DNA of 64,000 bases from Allobosea robiniae (lineage in GTDB: Bacteria; Pseudomonadota; Alphaproteobacteria; Rhizobiales; Beijerinckiaceae): positions 1 through 64,000 of the forward strand of contig NZ_FNBZ01000005.1 in the NCBI RefSeq assembly GCF_900102525.1, in the 5' to 3' direction. The position numbers and the translations under genes were made by a program. The notes under the pieces are model-generated. The model ran no database searches and had not been told where the DNA came from. It saw only the letters and a list, made by a program, of their open reading frames with translations. Within the stretch, counting starts at the first letter, position 1. Each line of letters starts with the position of its first letter. Below are positions 1 to 9,512 of the stretch, in pieces.

Positions 1-339
1 CAGGCCAACGGCATCGACGAGATGAGCCAGGCGGTGGCGCATCTCGACGAGATGACCCAGCAGAACGCGGCTCTCTCCGAACAGAGCGCGGCCTCCGCCA
101 ACGCGCTCTCCGGCCGGATCGAGCAGCTCAACGAACTGGTCGCGACCTTCAAGACCGATCAGGGCCAGACCTCGGCGTCGCGCGCGCCTGTCCCTGCACG
201 CCCGGCAGCCTCGGAGCCGGACCGGTTGCGCCAGCTCGCCGAAGCGGCCTTCCAGCAATCGCGACGCCCCGCCCCTGCCGAGACCGTGAAGCGCGCGGCC
301 AATGCCCGCAACGGCAGCACAGGCTGGGAGGAGTTCTAG
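1..339 (+). CDS. Methyl-accepting chemotaxis protein, C-terminal end (partial)
   Basis: The reading frame is open at base 1, so only the last 112 codons are present. The first 50 or so residues form the end of a chemoreceptor signalling domain: heptad-like helix with QQNAALSEQSAASA and a following QLNELVATF segment, typical of the methylation and adaptation helix just before the C-terminus. A Pro/Ala-rich linker follows, then a short basic tail ending in GWEEF. MCPs pass ligand signals to CheA/CheW at the membrane. Whether the tail is a CheR/CheB tether like the E. coli NWETF pentapeptide is only suggested by its shape (aromatic-E-E-F). Sensory domain and start lie outside the window. Confidence 0.85.
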   Translation, partial: QANGIDEMSQAVAHLDEMTQQNAALSEQSAASANALSGRIEQLNELVATFKTDQGQTSASRAPVPARPAASEPDRLRQLAEAAFQQSRRPAPAETVKRAANARNGSTGWEEF

Positions 340-382
340 CTCCTCCCGACCCATCCTGCTTCCGCGCGCTTCCCGGTTCGCG

Positions 383-898
383 TCAGGAAGCGTTGCGTTC
401 CAGGGTAGCCGACAGCTCGGGCTTTACATTCAGCGTCTGGAAGACCACGCAATAGCGCTCGGTGAGCTTGAGCAGCGTATCGAGCTTCTCCTGCGGCGCA
501 TCGGTCTCGACGTCGAAGGAGAGGCGGATTGCCTTGAAGCCGACGGCCGCGTCCCTGGCGACACCGAGCGTGCCGCGGAAATCGAGATCACCCTCGGCGC
601 GGACCACGCCCTTCCTGAGATCGATCTCGAGCGCGGTCGCGACCGCCTTCAGCGTCACGCCGGCGCAGGCGACCAGCGCCTCCAGCAGCATGTCGCCGGA
701 GCAGAGCTCGGCGCCGGAGCCGCCCGTGGCCGGATGGAGGCCTGCGAGCGCGATGGCACGGCCGGTCTCGACCTTGCAGGCGATGTGCTGGTCGTCGAGC
801 TCGCCATGGGCCTTCAGCGTAATGACCGCCGCCTCGGGGTTGGTCCGGTATTCATCCTTGAGGGGGGCCTGCAAGGCACGCAGTGCGGTGATGTCCAT
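383..898 (-). CDS. OsmC family protein
   Basis: The 171-residue protein has the size and layout of OsmC/Ohr-fold proteins, which use two cysteines to reduce organic hydroperoxides. A Cys lies in the HIACKVETG strand, another in SGAELCSGD, and another in the central helix segment LLEALVACAGVTLKAVA, the usual place of the second reactive Cys. It starts with ATG and stands alone between the chemoreceptor and an ABC operon that points the same way. The family includes members of unclear substrate, so peroxide reduction is a family-level expectation rather than something the sequence proves. Confidence 0.8.
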   Translation of the reverse strand: MDITALRALQAPLKDEYRTNPEAAVITLKAHGELDDQHIACKVETGRAIALAGLHPATGGSGAELCSGDMLLEALVACAGVTLKAVATALEIDLRKGVVRAEGDLDFRGTLGVARDAAVGFKAIRLSFDVETDAPQEKLDTLLKLTERYCVVFQTLNVKPELSATLERNAS

Positions 899-995
899 GG
901 AATTCGAGCCTCTCGTTCGTCCTGAAGATCGCTTATGCGGCTGATAGGCTGAAAGCAGGGCTGCGTGCCAGCCCGGCCGATGCGATCCGGTCCGG

Positions 996-1778
996 CTACC
1001 ACCACATGCCCGCGGTCTCGGCCGCCTTCTCCTGATGCGGGGCCTCGTCGCGCAGCGAGCGGTCGAGCGCGCGCAGGGCCTCGCGCTTCGCCGCCTCGAA
1101 GGCCGGCGAGAGCCGGTCGCGCGGACGGGCGAGCGGGTTGTCGAGCTCGTCGAAGATGCGACCGGGCTTGGGCTGCATCACGATGATGCGGTCGGCCAGC
1201 GTCACGGCTTCCTCGACATCATGCGTGACCATGACGACCGTCGGTCGGCTTTCCTGCCAGAGCGCCAGCAAATGGCCGTGCAGGCTCGCCCGCGTCGTCG
1301 CGTCGAGCGCCGAGAAGGGCTCGTCCATCAGCAGGAGCTTCGGCCGGGTCACGAGGGCGCGCGCGATGGCGACGCGCTGTTGCTGGCCGCCGGACAATTC
1401 GCGCGGCCAGCGCTTCTCATGGCCTGCGAGGCCGACGCGGACGAGCGCATTGGTCACCAGCCCTTCCCGCTCGAAGGCGGAGAGATGCGACAGGCCGAAG
1501 CCGACATTCTCGGCAACGCTGAGCCAGGGGAAGAGCCGCGGCTCCTGGAAGATGACGCCGACATCGGCGCGCGGCTCGGCGATCGCCTCGCCGTCGAGGC
1601 GGATCGCGCCCTCGCTCGGCCGGTCGAGGCCGGCAATGAGGCGCAGCAAGGTGGTCTTGCCGCAGCCGGAGCCGCCGAGCAGCGCGACGATCTCGCCGCG
1701 CCCGACATCGAGCGCGATCGATGCCAGCGCATGCGTGCCGTCGGCATAGGTTTTGGACAGCCGGTCGAAACTCAGCAC
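996..1778 (-). CDS. ABC transporter ATP-binding protein, nitrate/sulfonate/taurine type
   Basis: This 260-residue ATPase has Walker A GGSGCGKT at residues 35-42, the signature LSGGQQQR from residue 128, and Walker B LLLMDEP at 148-154, followed by the usual H-loop (MVTHD). It should power the importer made with the permease and binding protein just upstream (1791-3602). The start is GTG, 12 bases after the permease stop, so the two are probably translationally linked. Among ABC families it looks like SsuB/TauB/NrtD. The C-terminal tail is hydrophilic and ends in Trp-Trp. Substrate cannot be told from the ATPase. Confidence 0.88.
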   Translation of the reverse strand: MLSFDRLSKTYADGTHALASIALDVGRGEIVALLGGSGCGKTTLLRLIAGLDRPSEGAIRLDGEAIAEPRADVGVIFQEPRLFPWLSVAENVGFGLSHLSAFEREGLVTNALVRVGLAGHEKRWPRELSGGQQQRVAIARALVTRPKLLLMDEPFSALDATTRASLHGHLLALWQESRPTVVMVTHDVEEAVTLADRIIVMQPKPGRIFDELDNPLARPRDRLSPAFEAAKREALRALDRSLRDEAPHQEKAAETAGMWW

Positions 1779-1790
1779 GGGGTTCAGCCT

Positions 1791-2621
1791 TCAGAGCTTG
1801 TCGCGCGCCGTATCCTGCCAGGCGAGGAAGGGCCGCGTGATGGCGACGAGCAGGCCGTCCGCCAGCTTGCCGAGCACGGCGAAGCTGATGATGGCCGCGA
1901 TGATGGAGTCGGGGCGGCCGAGCTGCTGGCCGTCCACGAGCAGATAGCCCAGCCCCTCGCTCGCCCCCATGATCTCGGCCGCGACCACGAACATGAAGCC
2001 GAGGCCGAGGCCGGAGCGCAGCGCGACGATCCAGTCCGGCAGGATCGCCGGCAGGAGCACGCGCCTGACCATGGCGAGGCGCGAGAGGCGGAAGACGCGG
2101 CCGACCTCGACGATCTTGCGGTCGATGCCCTGGATCGCCGCGGCGACACCGAGATAGACCGGGAAGAAGACACCGGCCGCGATCAGCGCCACCTTCGAAG
2201 CCTCGAAGATGCCGAACCAGAGGATGAAGAGCGGCACCCAGGCGATCGAGGGGATCGCGCGCAGCGCCTGCAAGGTCGGATCGAGCAGGCTGCGGGCGAC
2301 GGGCAGCGCGCCCGTCACTGCACCGAACACCGTGCCGGCGAGCGCGCCGAGGCCGAAGCCCGCCCCCACCCGCCAGAGCGTCGCCCCGGCATGGGTCAGG
2401 AGTTCGCCCGAGGCGGCGAGGCCCCAGAGCGTGCGCCCGACGACGCTCGGCGGCGGCATCAGGCGCCCGTTGGCGATCCCGGCAGCGACGAGCCATTCCC
2501 AGAGGATGGCCAGCACGATCGGCAGGACGAAGCCGGCGATCGCGAGCCCGTAGGAGCGGTGCGGGGCGGCAGGACGCCGCTCCGGCTCGTCCAGGGCATT
2601 TGCGATCTCCAGGACGCTCAT
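1791..2621 (-). CDS. ABC transporter permease, SsuC/TauC-like
   Basis: The 276-residue inner-membrane protein has about six hydrophobic segments and the BPD-transport inner-membrane signature near residues 180-220 (EVGRVFRLSRLAMVRRVLLP region), where the EAA loop contacts the ATPase. A hydrophilic N-terminus of about 25 residues precedes the first membrane helix. It sits between the binding-protein gene and the ATPase gene with gaps of only 18 and 12 bases, a typical three-gene importer operon. The family moves sulfonates, taurine, nitrate, cyanate or pyrimidine precursors. Confidence 0.87.
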   Translation of the reverse strand: MSVLEIANALDEPERRPAAPHRSYGLAIAGFVLPIVLAILWEWLVAAGIANGRLMPPPSVVGRTLWGLAASGELLTHAGATLWRVGAGFGLGALAGTVFGAVTGALPVARSLLDPTLQALRAIPSIAWVPLFILWFGIFEASKVALIAAGVFFPVYLGVAAAIQGIDRKIVEVGRVFRLSRLAMVRRVLLPAILPDWIVALRSGLGLGFMFVVAAEIMGASEGLGYLLVDGQQLGRPDSIIAAIISFAVLGKLADGLLVAITRPFLAWQDTARDKL

Positions 2622-2639
2622 CGCCTTGGGCTTATGCCG

Positions 2640-3602
2640 TCAGTTGGTCGCCGCGAAGCGCCGGTCGAGCAGCGCGTCGACCGCGGCCTTCACATCGGTC
2701 GAGGCCGGCAGCACGCCGGCATCCTTCAGCGCGATCCCGGCGGCGGTGATGCCGTCGATCTGGGCCTGGCCGATGCTGGAATGGGTCAGCTCCGTACGGG
2801 TGAGCTGACGCTCGATTACGGCGTCGGAGAGCTTGGTGGCGTCAACCAGCACCTTCTTGACCTCGGCCGGATTGGCGAGCGCATAGGCGCGCGCTTCCTC
2901 GTAGGCCGCCAGCACCTTCTTCACCAAAGCCGGGTTCTCGTTGGCGAAGGCCTCGCGGACATTGAGGATGCCCCAGGTGTTGTCCTCGGGCTTGCGGTAG
3001 AACAGCCTGGCGCCGCTCTCGACCTCGGCCGCGGCCATCATCGGGTCGAGCCCGGCCCAGGCATCGACATCGCCGCGCTCCAGCGCGAGGCGGCCGTCGG
3101 CATGCTGGAGCAGGACGAGCTTGACGTCCTTCTCGGTCAGCTTGGCATCGGCCAGCGCGCGAACCAGGAAGATGTGCGGGTCGGTGCCGCGCGTGACGGC
3201 GACGCGCTTGCCCTTGAGGTCGGCGACCTTGGTGATCTCGCTCTTGGCGCCGGTGACCAGCGCCGTCCATTCCGGGCGGGAATAGACATAGATCGACTTG
3301 ATCGGGTTGCCATTGATCTTGCCGATCAACGCAGCGGCGCCGGCGGTCGAGCCGAAATCGATCGAGCCGGCATTGAGGAATTCGAGCGCCTTGTTCGATC
3401 CGGCGGACAGGACCCAGCGCACCTTGATGCCGTCGGCTTCGAGCGCCTTCTCGAGGATCCCGCGTTCCTTCAGCAGGAGGCTGACGGGATTATAGGTCGC
3501 GTAGTCGAGCCGGATTTCCTTGGGCGCCTGCGCGAAGGCGGGCGCGGCAAGGCCGGCGGCAGCGATGAAGGCCAGTGCGAGGCGACGGGTGATGCTGGTC
3601 AT
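2640..3602 (-). CDS. ABC transporter substrate-binding protein, aliphatic sulfonate type
   Basis: A 320-residue periplasmic binding protein. The chosen ATG at 3602 gives a clean Sec signal peptide (MTSITRRLALAFIAAAGLAA then AFAQ), whereas the in-frame upstream start would put 20 Pro/Arg-rich residues before it. The mature part begins KEIRLDYATYNPVSLLLKE and contains the SsuA/TauA-like block GSIDFGSTAGAAALIGKING, where an alternating alpha/beta fold forms the ligand cleft. It is the first gene of the importer operon reading down to 996. An aliphatic sulfonate is the likeliest class of ligand, but taurine or related anions are equally possible. Confidence 0.85.
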   Translation of the reverse strand: MTSITRRLALAFIAAAGLAAPAFAQAPKEIRLDYATYNPVSLLLKERGILEKALEADGIKVRWVLSAGSNKALEFLNAGSIDFGSTAGAAALIGKINGNPIKSIYVYSRPEWTALVTGAKSEITKVADLKGKRVAVTRGTDPHIFLVRALADAKLTEKDVKLVLLQHADGRLALERGDVDAWAGLDPMMAAAEVESGARLFYRKPEDNTWGILNVREAFANENPALVKKVLAAYEEARAYALANPAEVKKVLVDATKLSDAVIERQLTRTELTHSSIGQAQIDGITAAGIALKDAGVLPASTDVKAAVDALLDRRFAATN

Positions 3603-3868
3603 GGGGCTTATCCCTCTGTCGATGGTGCGAGGGATCGGGACGGGTGGCGTCCCTGGCCCCACGCTTTAGCTGCACTTGTTTCGCGCCCGCAAGCTGGTGG
3701 CTCAAATCGGCGCGTATCCGACCTTTAGGTCCAATCGTTCTGTTTGTCAAACAACACGGAATGAAGCGTTCTTTTCTTTATTTCACATTTTCTAGACGTT
3801 TAATTTTGCTCTCTCCCTGCCCTCGCCGCCATGTTACGAAAGGCGACGTCCGCCGCAACGGAGCTTTC
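3603..3868. promoter_or_regulatory. Divergent promoter region between the sulfonate-type operon and glnD
   Basis: These 266 bases separate two divergent genes and hold no convincing ORF. The middle part (about 3720-3825) is strikingly AT-rich for this genome, with runs such as ttcttttctttatttcac and gtttaattttgc, and is the natural place for the promoters of both units. No specific operator is recognised. Confidence 0.45.
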
Positions 3869-6679
3869 GTGACCACGCCTCCCGCAAAGCCTGTCCTGTC
3901 GCTCGCCGAGATGCTGCAGAGTCCCGAGGCCGAAATCGTGCGGCTGTTCGAGACGGTCAACCGGCGCGACAAGGCCAGGATGCGGCAGCTTCTGATCGCC
4001 GGACTCCGGGAGGTGCTCGACGCAGGGCATGCCTCGGCCCGGGCGATCCTGGCCGGCCCGCGTGGCGGGCTAGCCTGCGCACGCCGGCTCTCGGCCGTGA
4101 TGGATGCGGTGGTGCGCGGGCTGCACAGCGCCGCGACCAGCTATTTCTACCCGGCCGACAACCCCTCGCAATCGGAGCGGATCGCGGTCGTCGCCGTCGG
4201 CGGCTACGGGCGCGGCACGCTGGCGCCGGGCTCGGATGTCGACCTGCTCTTCCTGTTTCCGCACAAGCAGACGGCCTGGGGCGAGAGTGTGGTCGAATCC
4301 ATGCTCTACCCGCTCTGGGACCTGAAGCTGAAGACCGGCCATTCCGTGCGCTCGATCGACGATTGCGTGCGCGAGGCCCGCGCCGACATGACGATCCGCA
4401 CCGCCCTGCTGGAAGCACGCTTCCTGGTCGGCGACCGCCCGCTGTTCGACGAGATGGTCCGCCGCTTCGATGCCGAGGTGGTCGAGGGCACGGCCCCGGC
4501 CTTCACCGAGGCCAAGCTCGCCGAGCGCGAGCTCAGGGTGCAGCGGGCCGGCGCCTCGCGCTATCTGGTCGAGCCCAACGTCAAGGACGGCAAGGGGGGC
4601 CTGCGCGACCTCAACACGCTGTTCTGGATCGCCAAATACGCCTATCGCGTCCATGACGTGCGCGAGCTCGTCGAGGCCGGGCTGTTCGACGAGCAGGAGT
4701 TGCAGATGTTCCAGCGCTCGGAGGAATTCCTCTGGCGCGTGCGCTGCTGGCTGCATTTCATCACCGGCCGGGCCGAGGAGAGGTTGTCCTTCGACCTGCA
4801 GCGGCAGGTCGCGGCTGCGATCGGCTATGCCGGACGCAGCGGGCAGGCTCCGGTCGAGCGCTTCATGAAGGCCTACTTCCTGATCGCCAAGGATGTCGGC
4901 GACCTCACGGCCATCGTCTGCGCCGCGCTGGAGGCGCGCCAGCAGAAGCCGCGCGCGACGCTGTCGAAGCTGCTCGGCACCTTCGCCAAGCGCAAGCGCG
5001 AGCGTTCGCTCGGCCATACCGACTTCAAACTGACGAACCAGCGCCTCGATGTCGTCGACGACAGCGCCTTCGAGCGCGATCCGGTCAACCTGCTCCGGCT
5101 CTATGCCATCGCCAGCCGCGAGGATCTCGCCATCCATCCGGATGCCAGCCGGCTGGTGACGCAATCGCTGCGGCTGGTCACGCCCGGCCTGCGCAACGAC
5201 CCCGAAGCCAACCGCATCTTCCTGGAGATCGTGACCGGCCGGCGCTCGCCCGAGGTGGTGCTGCGGCGCATGAACGAATCCGGTTTGCTCGGCCGGTTCG
5301 TCCCGGATTTCGGCCGCATCGTCGCGATGATGCAGTTCAACATGTACCACCACTATACGGTGGACGAGCATCTGATCCGGGCCATGGGCGTGCTGGCCGA
5401 GATCGATGCCGGCGCGCTCGAGGCCGAGCATCCGCTCTCCAACGAGATCATGCCGGCGATCTCCAACCGGCGCGCGCTCTATGTCGCGCTTTTGCTGCAC
5501 GATATCGCCAAGGGCCGTCCCGAGGACCACTCGATCGCCGGCGCTCGGATCGCACGCAAGCTCGGCCCGCGCTTCGGGCTGACCAGCGCACAGACGGAGA
5601 CCGTCGCCTGGCTGGTCGAGCACCATCTCGACATGTCGACGGTGGCGCAGAGCCGCGACCTCGGCGACCCCAAGACGATCGAGAGCTTCGCCGCCACCGT
5701 GCAGACGCTGGAGCGGTTGAAGCTCCTGCTGATCCTCACCGTCGCCGATATCAAGGCGGTCGGGCCCGGCGTCTGGAACGGCTGGAAAGGGCAGTTGCTG
5801 CGCACGCTCTACTACGAAACCGAGCTCGTGCTCACCGGCGGGCATTCGGCCGTCGAGCGCAAGGCGCGGGTCGCCATGAAGCAGGACGAATTGCGCCGGC
5901 GCCTGTCCGACTGGAACACCGAGGAGCGCGATGCCTATGTCGCGCGGCACTACCCCGCCTACTGGATCAAGGTCGATCCGGAGCAGCAGGAGAAGCATGC
6001 GCGCTTCCTGCGCGAGGCGGAGGCCGCCGGGCGGACCACCGCGACCATCGTCGAGACCGACCAGTTCCGCGGGGTGACCGAGCTGACCGTTCTGGCACCC
6101 GACCATCCGCGCCTGCTCGCCATCGTCACCGGCGCCTGCGCCGCGGCCGGCGGCAATATCGTCGACGCGCAGATCTTCACCACCAGCGACGGGCTGGTGC
6201 TCGACACGATCTCGGTCTCGCGCGCCTTCGACCGCGACGACGACGAATTGCGCCGGGCCGAACGCATCGCCGCCGCGATCGAACGGGCGCTGAAGGGCGA
6301 GATCAAGATCGCCGATCTCGTGGCGCAGCGGCGCGCCCCGCCGCCGCGCGGGCAGACCTTCCAGGTCGAGCCCGAAGTCGTGATCGACAACGTGCTCTCG
6401 GCCCGCCACACCGTGCTCGAAGTGTCCGGCCTCGACCGGCCGGGCCTGCTCTACGATCTCACCACCGCGATCGGGAAGCTCAACCTCAACATCGCCTCGG
6501 CCCATATCGCGACCTTCGGCGAGAAGGCGGTCGACGTGTTCTACGTCACCGACCTGACCCATGCGAAGATCGTCTCGACCGGCCGGCAGCTGACGATCCG
6601 CAAGGCCCTCATCGACGTCTTCAAGTTCGAGGCGGAGAAGCCGAGCCCGACCAAGGCGAAAGTGCCGGCCCGCGCTTGA
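3869..6679 (+). CDS. glnD: Bifunctional [protein-PII] uridylyltransferase / uridylyl-removing enzyme
   Basis: GlnD senses glutamine and adds or removes UMP on PII proteins, setting nitrogen control in the cytosol. A GTG start at 3869, preceded by cggag, gives 936 residues, the normal size; the frame stays open further upstream but codes nothing family-like there. Domains run in order: nucleotidyltransferase with GGYGRGTLAPGSDVDLL near residue 109, the helical GlnD-PII region, an HD hydrolase domain (LLHDIAKG near 543), and two ACT domains beginning near 733 and 847. All key motifs are intact. It stands alone, divergent from the sulfonate-type operon, with grpE following after a hairpin. Confidence 0.97.
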   Translation: MTTPPAKPVLSLAEMLQSPEAEIVRLFETVNRRDKARMRQLLIAGLREVLDAGHASARAILAGPRGGLACARRLSAVMDAVVRGLHSAATSYFYPADNPSQSERIAVVAVGGYGRGTLAPGSDVDLLFLFPHKQTAWGESVVESMLYPLWDLKLKTGHSVRSIDDCVREARADMTIRTALLEARFLVGDRPLFDEMVRRFDAEVVEGTAPAFTEAKLAERELRVQRAGASRYLVEPNVKDGKGGLRDLNTLFWIAKYAYRVHDVRELVEAGLFDEQELQMFQRSEEFLWRVRCWLHFITGRAEERLSFDLQRQVAAAIGYAGRSGQAPVERFMKAYFLIAKDVGDLTAIVCAALEARQQKPRATLSKLLGTFAKRKRERSLGHTDFKLTNQRLDVVDDSAFERDPVNLLRLYAIASREDLAIHPDASRLVTQSLRLVTPGLRNDPEANRIFLEIVTGRRSPEVVLRRMNESGLLGRFVPDFGRIVAMMQFNMYHHYTVDEHLIRAMGVLAEIDAGALEAEHPLSNEIMPAISNRRALYVALLLHDIAKGRPEDHSIAGARIARKLGPRFGLTSAQTETVAWLVEHHLDMSTVAQSRDLGDPKTIESFAATVQTLERLKLLLILTVADIKAVGPGVWNGWKGQLLRTLYYETELVLTGGHSAVERKARVAMKQDELRRRLSDWNTEERDAYVARHYPAYWIKVDPEQQEKHARFLREAEAAGRTTATIVETDQFRGVTELTVLAPDHPRLLAIVTGACAAAGGNIVDAQIFTTSDGLVLDTISVSRAFDRDDDELRRAERIAAAIERALKGEIKIADLVAQRRAPPPRGQTFQVEPEVVIDNVLSARHTVLEVSGLDRPGLLYDLTTAIGKLNLNIASAHIATFGEKAVDVFYVTDLTHAKIVSTGRQLTIRKALIDVFKFEAEKPSPTKAKVPARA

Positions 6680-6717
6680 TTTAAACGACCATAAGGCCGA
6701 TATCCGGCACGAACGCG

Positions 6718-6745
6718 GCTGCGGCCCCGCAAGGGGCGGCGCAGC
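6718..6745 (+). terminator. Imperfect GC hairpin after glnD, possible terminator
   Basis: An imperfect inverted repeat (gctgcggcccc, GCAA loop, ggggcggcgcagc) lies 39 bases after the glnD stop and is followed by caagtctttatttg. The stem has a bulge and the T-run is broken, so it is only a plausible rho-independent terminator separating glnD from grpE. Confidence 0.4.
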
Positions 6746-6849
6746 CAAGTCTTTATTTGCCGCATTTTCGCTGACGCGGACCTTCGGTTCTTCACGCGAA
6801 CCGGCATCCACTTCGCTCGAAAATGCTGAGAAAGGGACGTGACGATAAA

Positions 6850-7449
6850 ATGACGCAGAACCCTGCGACGGAAGACCCCAACCTCGAAGCCGGCGCGGAC
6901 GCGCCCGAGCAGGCGGCCAACGCCGAGGCAGGCCTCGACGCGCAGCTCGCCAAGCTCCAGGCCGAACGCGACGATCTCAAGGACAAGCTGCTGCGCACGC
7001 TCGCCGAGATGGAGAACCTGCGCCGACGCACCGAGCGCGAGATCGCCGATGCGAAAACCTATGCCGTGACCAGCTTCGCCCGCGACATGCTCGGCTCCTC
7101 CGACAATCTCCGCCGGGCGCTGGAAAGCCTGCCCGCCGATGCCTTGAAAGCGGCCGATGCTGCCGTCAAGACGCTGCATGAAGGCGTCGAATTGACCGAG
7201 CGCGAACTGCTCAAGACGCTGGAGCGTCACGGCGTGCGCCGCATCGACCCGCTGGCTGAGAAATTCGACCCCAACCTGCACCAGGCGATGTTCGAGGCGC
7301 CCGATGCCGCGATCGCCAAGGGGCTCGTCTCGAAGGTCGTGCAGATCGGCTACAAGATCGGCGAGCGCGTGCTGCGCCCCGCGCTGGTCGGCGTCTCCGC
7401 GGGGGCGCCCAAGGCGGACGCGTCGGCCGACGAAACCAGCCCGCACTGA
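6850..7449 (+). CDS. grpE: GrpE nucleotide exchange factor
   Basis: GrpE releases ADP from DnaK in the cytosolic Hsp70 cycle. The 199-residue protein has an acidic, Ala-rich start, a long coiled-coil helix ([20 protein letters not shown] then [16 protein letters not shown]), and a C-terminal beta domain with the family block [13 protein letters not shown] 6850 is preferred over ATG 6823 because an aaaggga ribosome site sits upstream and the protein then begins with the usual acidic segment. dnaK is not in the window. The next gene starts 4 bases after the stop. Confidence 0.96.
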   Translation: MTQNPATEDPNLEAGADAPEQAANAEAGLDAQLAKLQAERDDLKDKLLRTLAEMENLRRRTEREIADAKTYAVTSFARDMLGSSDNLRRALESLPADALKAADAAVKTLHEGVELTERELLKTLERHGVRRIDPLAEKFDPNLHQAMFEAPDAAIAKGLVSKVVQIGYKIGERVLRPALVGVSAGAPKADASADETSPH

Positions 7450-7453
7450 CGCC

Positions 7454-8074
7454 GTGTTCGAGGCCGCCGGCGTCGCCATCTTCGCGCTGACCGGTGCCCT
7501 CGTCGCCGCCCGCAAGGGCATGGACCCGTTCGGCTTCATCCTGCTGGCGACCGTCACAGGCGTCGGCGGCGGAACCTTGCGCGATGTCCTGCTCGGGCGC
7601 GGCATCTTCTGGGTGCGCGATCCCAGCGACGTCATCGTCTGCACCGTGGTCGCTCTCGGTTGCTGGGCCCTCGCCTATCTCAAGCCCGGCGTCCTCGAAG
7701 GCTGGGCCGGCCGCAAGCTGCTGATCTGGGCCGATGCCGCCGGCCTCTCGCTCTTCGCCGTCATCGGTACGCTCAAGGGCCTCGACGCGGCCGTGCCCGT
7801 GCTCTCGGCGATCGCGCTCGGCGCGATGACCGGGACCTTCGGCGGCATCCTGCGCGACATCCTCGCCGGCGACCGGCCGATGGTGCTGTGGAGCCGCGAT
7901 TTCTACGTCACCGCCGCAACCGCCGGAGCCGGCACCACGGCCCTGCTCACCGGCCTCGGCCTGCCCGGCCCGATTGTGATGCTCGGCGGGTTCGCAGCCT
8001 GCTTCGGCCTGCGGGCGGGCTCGCTGCTGTTCGGCTGGTCGTTCCCCAGTCTGCCCGGCAAGCCGGCCGATTAG
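7454..8074 (+). CDS. TRIC-type (UPF0126) membrane channel protein
   Basis: The 206-residue integral membrane protein has two related UPF0126 repeats. The first carries GFILLATVTGVGGGTLRDVL and the second ALGAMTGTFGGILRDIL, the paired glycine-rich, Arg-Asp-containing kinked helices of prokaryotic trimeric intracellular cation (TRIC) channels. About seven membrane spans are visible. The start is a GTG at 7454, just after the grpE stop, so the genes are probably cotranscribed. The gene ends against alkB with a 4-base overlap of convergent stop codons. Ion selectivity cannot be read from sequence. Confidence 0.82.
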   Translation: MFEAAGVAIFALTGALVAARKGMDPFGFILLATVTGVGGGTLRDVLLGRGIFWVRDPSDVIVCTVVALGCWALAYLKPGVLEGWAGRKLLIWADAAGLSLFAVIGTLKGLDAAVPVLSAIALGAMTGTFGGILRDILAGDRPMVLWSRDFYVTAATAGAGTTALLTGLGLPGPIVMLGGFAACFGLRAGSLLFGWSFPSLPGKPAD

Positions 8075-8694
8075 GGCTTCGGCTTCGTCACCCGCCGCAG
8101 TGTCAGGTTGATCCGCCCGCCCTCGGGCAGCAGCGTCGACGATCCCGTCAGGATGCGGTCGATGCCGTGATAGGCGAGCCGCGCCTCGCCACCAAAGATC
8201 AGGACATCGCCCGACGCCAGCTTGAGCGAGGTGGTCTTGCCGCCGCGCGTCGTGCCGCCGATGCGGAAGAGCGCGGCATCGCCGAGCGAAACCGACAGGA
8301 CCGGAGCGTCGAAATCCTGCTCGTCGCGGTCCTGATGCAGGCCCATCTTGGCGCCCGCCGCGTAGAAATTGACGAGGCAGGCCTCGGGTGGATGCGGATA
8401 GCCGGCCAGCTCCGCCCAGAGATCGAGAAGCGGCGCCGGCATCAACGGCCAGGGCTCGCCCGTCTCGGGGTGCTCCGGCTGGTAGCGATAGCCACTGATA
8501 TCCGAGACCCAGCCGAGCGAGCCGCAATTGGTCATGCGGACCGAGAAGGGCTTGCCGGTCTTCGGCATGCGCGGCTGGAAGAACGGCGCCTTCCGCGCCA
8601 CGGCGCGCAACTCCGCCACCAGGGCGGCCTGCTCCTCCGGCGCCAGCCTCCCCGGCCAGTGGACGACGCCCGGTGCGACGGTGACGCGGGTCAT
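8071..8694 (-). CDS. alkB: AlkB family 2-oxoglutarate/Fe(II) dioxygenase
   Basis: AlkB reverses alkylation damage such as 1-methyladenine and 3-methylcytosine in DNA or RNA by oxidative demethylation. The 207-residue protein has the metal triad His120-x-Asp122 (GLHQDRDE) and His176, and the 2-oxoglutarate-binding Arg pair in GGRINLTLRR (R194 and R200). Length matches bacterial AlkB. It lies 2 bases downstream of dapB on the same strand, probably cotranscribed, and meets the channel gene tail to tail. No ada gene is near. Confidence 0.92.
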   Translation of the reverse strand: MTRVTVAPGVVHWPGRLAPEEQAALVAELRAVARKAPFFQPRMPKTGKPFSVRMTNCGSLGWVSDISGYRYQPEHPETGEPWPLMPAPLLDLWAELAGYPHPPEACLVNFYAAGAKMGLHQDRDEQDFDAPVLSVSLGDAALFRIGGTTRGGKTTSLKLASGDVLIFGGEARLAYHGIDRILTGSSTLLPEGGRINLTLRRVTKPKP

Positions 8695-8696
8695 CG

Positions 8697-9512
8697 TCAG
8701 AGCGCGTCGAGGCCGAGCACGTCGGCCATGGAATAGAGCCGCGCTTCACGCCCCCTGCCCCAGAGCGCGGCCTTGACCGCGCCCTGTGCGAAGAGGCTGC
8801 GATCCTCCGCGACATGGGCGAGTTCGAGCCGCTCGCCGGCGCCGGCGAAGATCACCTTGTGATCGCCGACGACCGTGCCACCACGCAAGGCAGCAAAGCC
8901 GATCGTGCCGGCCTGGCGTGCGCCGGTGATGCCGTCGCGACCGGCGACGCGTTGCTGTGCGAGATCGACCGCGCGCCCTTCCGCCGCCGCCTCGCCAAGC
9001 AGGACGGCCGTGCCGGAGGGGGCATCGACCTTCATGCGGTGATGCATCTCGACGATCTCGATGTCCCAGTCGGTGCCGAGCGTCGCGGCGACCTTGCGCA
9101 CCAGCGCCGCCAGCAGGTTGACGCCGAGGCTCATATTGCCGGAGCGGATGATCGGCGTGCGCTTCGCAGCCTCGGCCAGCTCAGCCAGATGCGTGGGCTC
9201 AAGCCCGGTCGTGCCGACGACATGCAGGATGCCGGCATCGGCGGCGAGCTTGGCAAAGGCGACCGTCGCGTCCGGCGCCGTGAAATCGAGCACGCCATCG
9301 GCGGATGCGAAAGCTGCGGCGGCGTCGCTCGTCACCTTGATGCCGGATGCCGGCAGACCGGCGAGAATCCCAGCATCCTCGCCGAGCGCGGCAGAGCCCG
9401 GTCGCTCGATCGCGGCAACAAGCGTGCAGCCGTCGGCCTGATCGATGGCGCGAATGAGCATCCGGCCCATCCGCCCGGCGGCACCGACGACGACGAGACG
9501 CATATCACTCAT
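8697..9512 (-). CDS. dapB: 4-hydroxy-tetrahydrodipicolinate reductase
   Basis: DapB carries out the NAD(P)H-dependent reduction in lysine and meso-diaminopimelate synthesis, feeding peptidoglycan. The ATG at 9512 gives 271 residues, the family norm; longer in-frame readings add unrelated sequence. Visible motifs are the Rossmann loop [11 protein letters not shown] at residue 7 onward, the VVGTTGL block, and the signature [18 protein letters not shown] with its catalytic His and Lys. It is cytosolic and lies directly upstream of alkB. No other dap gene is adjacent. Confidence 0.96.
   Translation of the reverse strand: MSDMRLVVVGAAGRMGRMLIRAIDQADGCTLVAAIERPGSAALGEDAGILAGLPASGIKVTSDAAAAFASADGVLDFTAPDATVAFAKLAADAGILHVVGTTGLEPTHLAELAEAAKRTPIIRSGNMSLGVNLLAALVRKVAATLGTDWDIEIVEMHHRMKVDAPSGTAVLLGEAAAEGRAVDLAQQRVAGRDGITGARQAGTIGFAALRGGTVVGDHKVIFAGAGERLELAHVAEDRSLFAQGAVKAALWGRGREARLYSMADVLGLDAL

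Noticed and set aside
1035..3728. Long plus-strand ORF of 897 codons across the sulfonate-type ABC operon
   Set aside because: It is the antisense shadow of three well-supported genes. Its composition (Arg, Gly, Asp and Gln-rich, no domains) is that of reversed GC-rich code.
4070..6811. 913-codon minus-strand ORF opposite glnD
   Set aside because: Antisense to an intact glnD with all domains; the translation is low-complexity and matches nothing.
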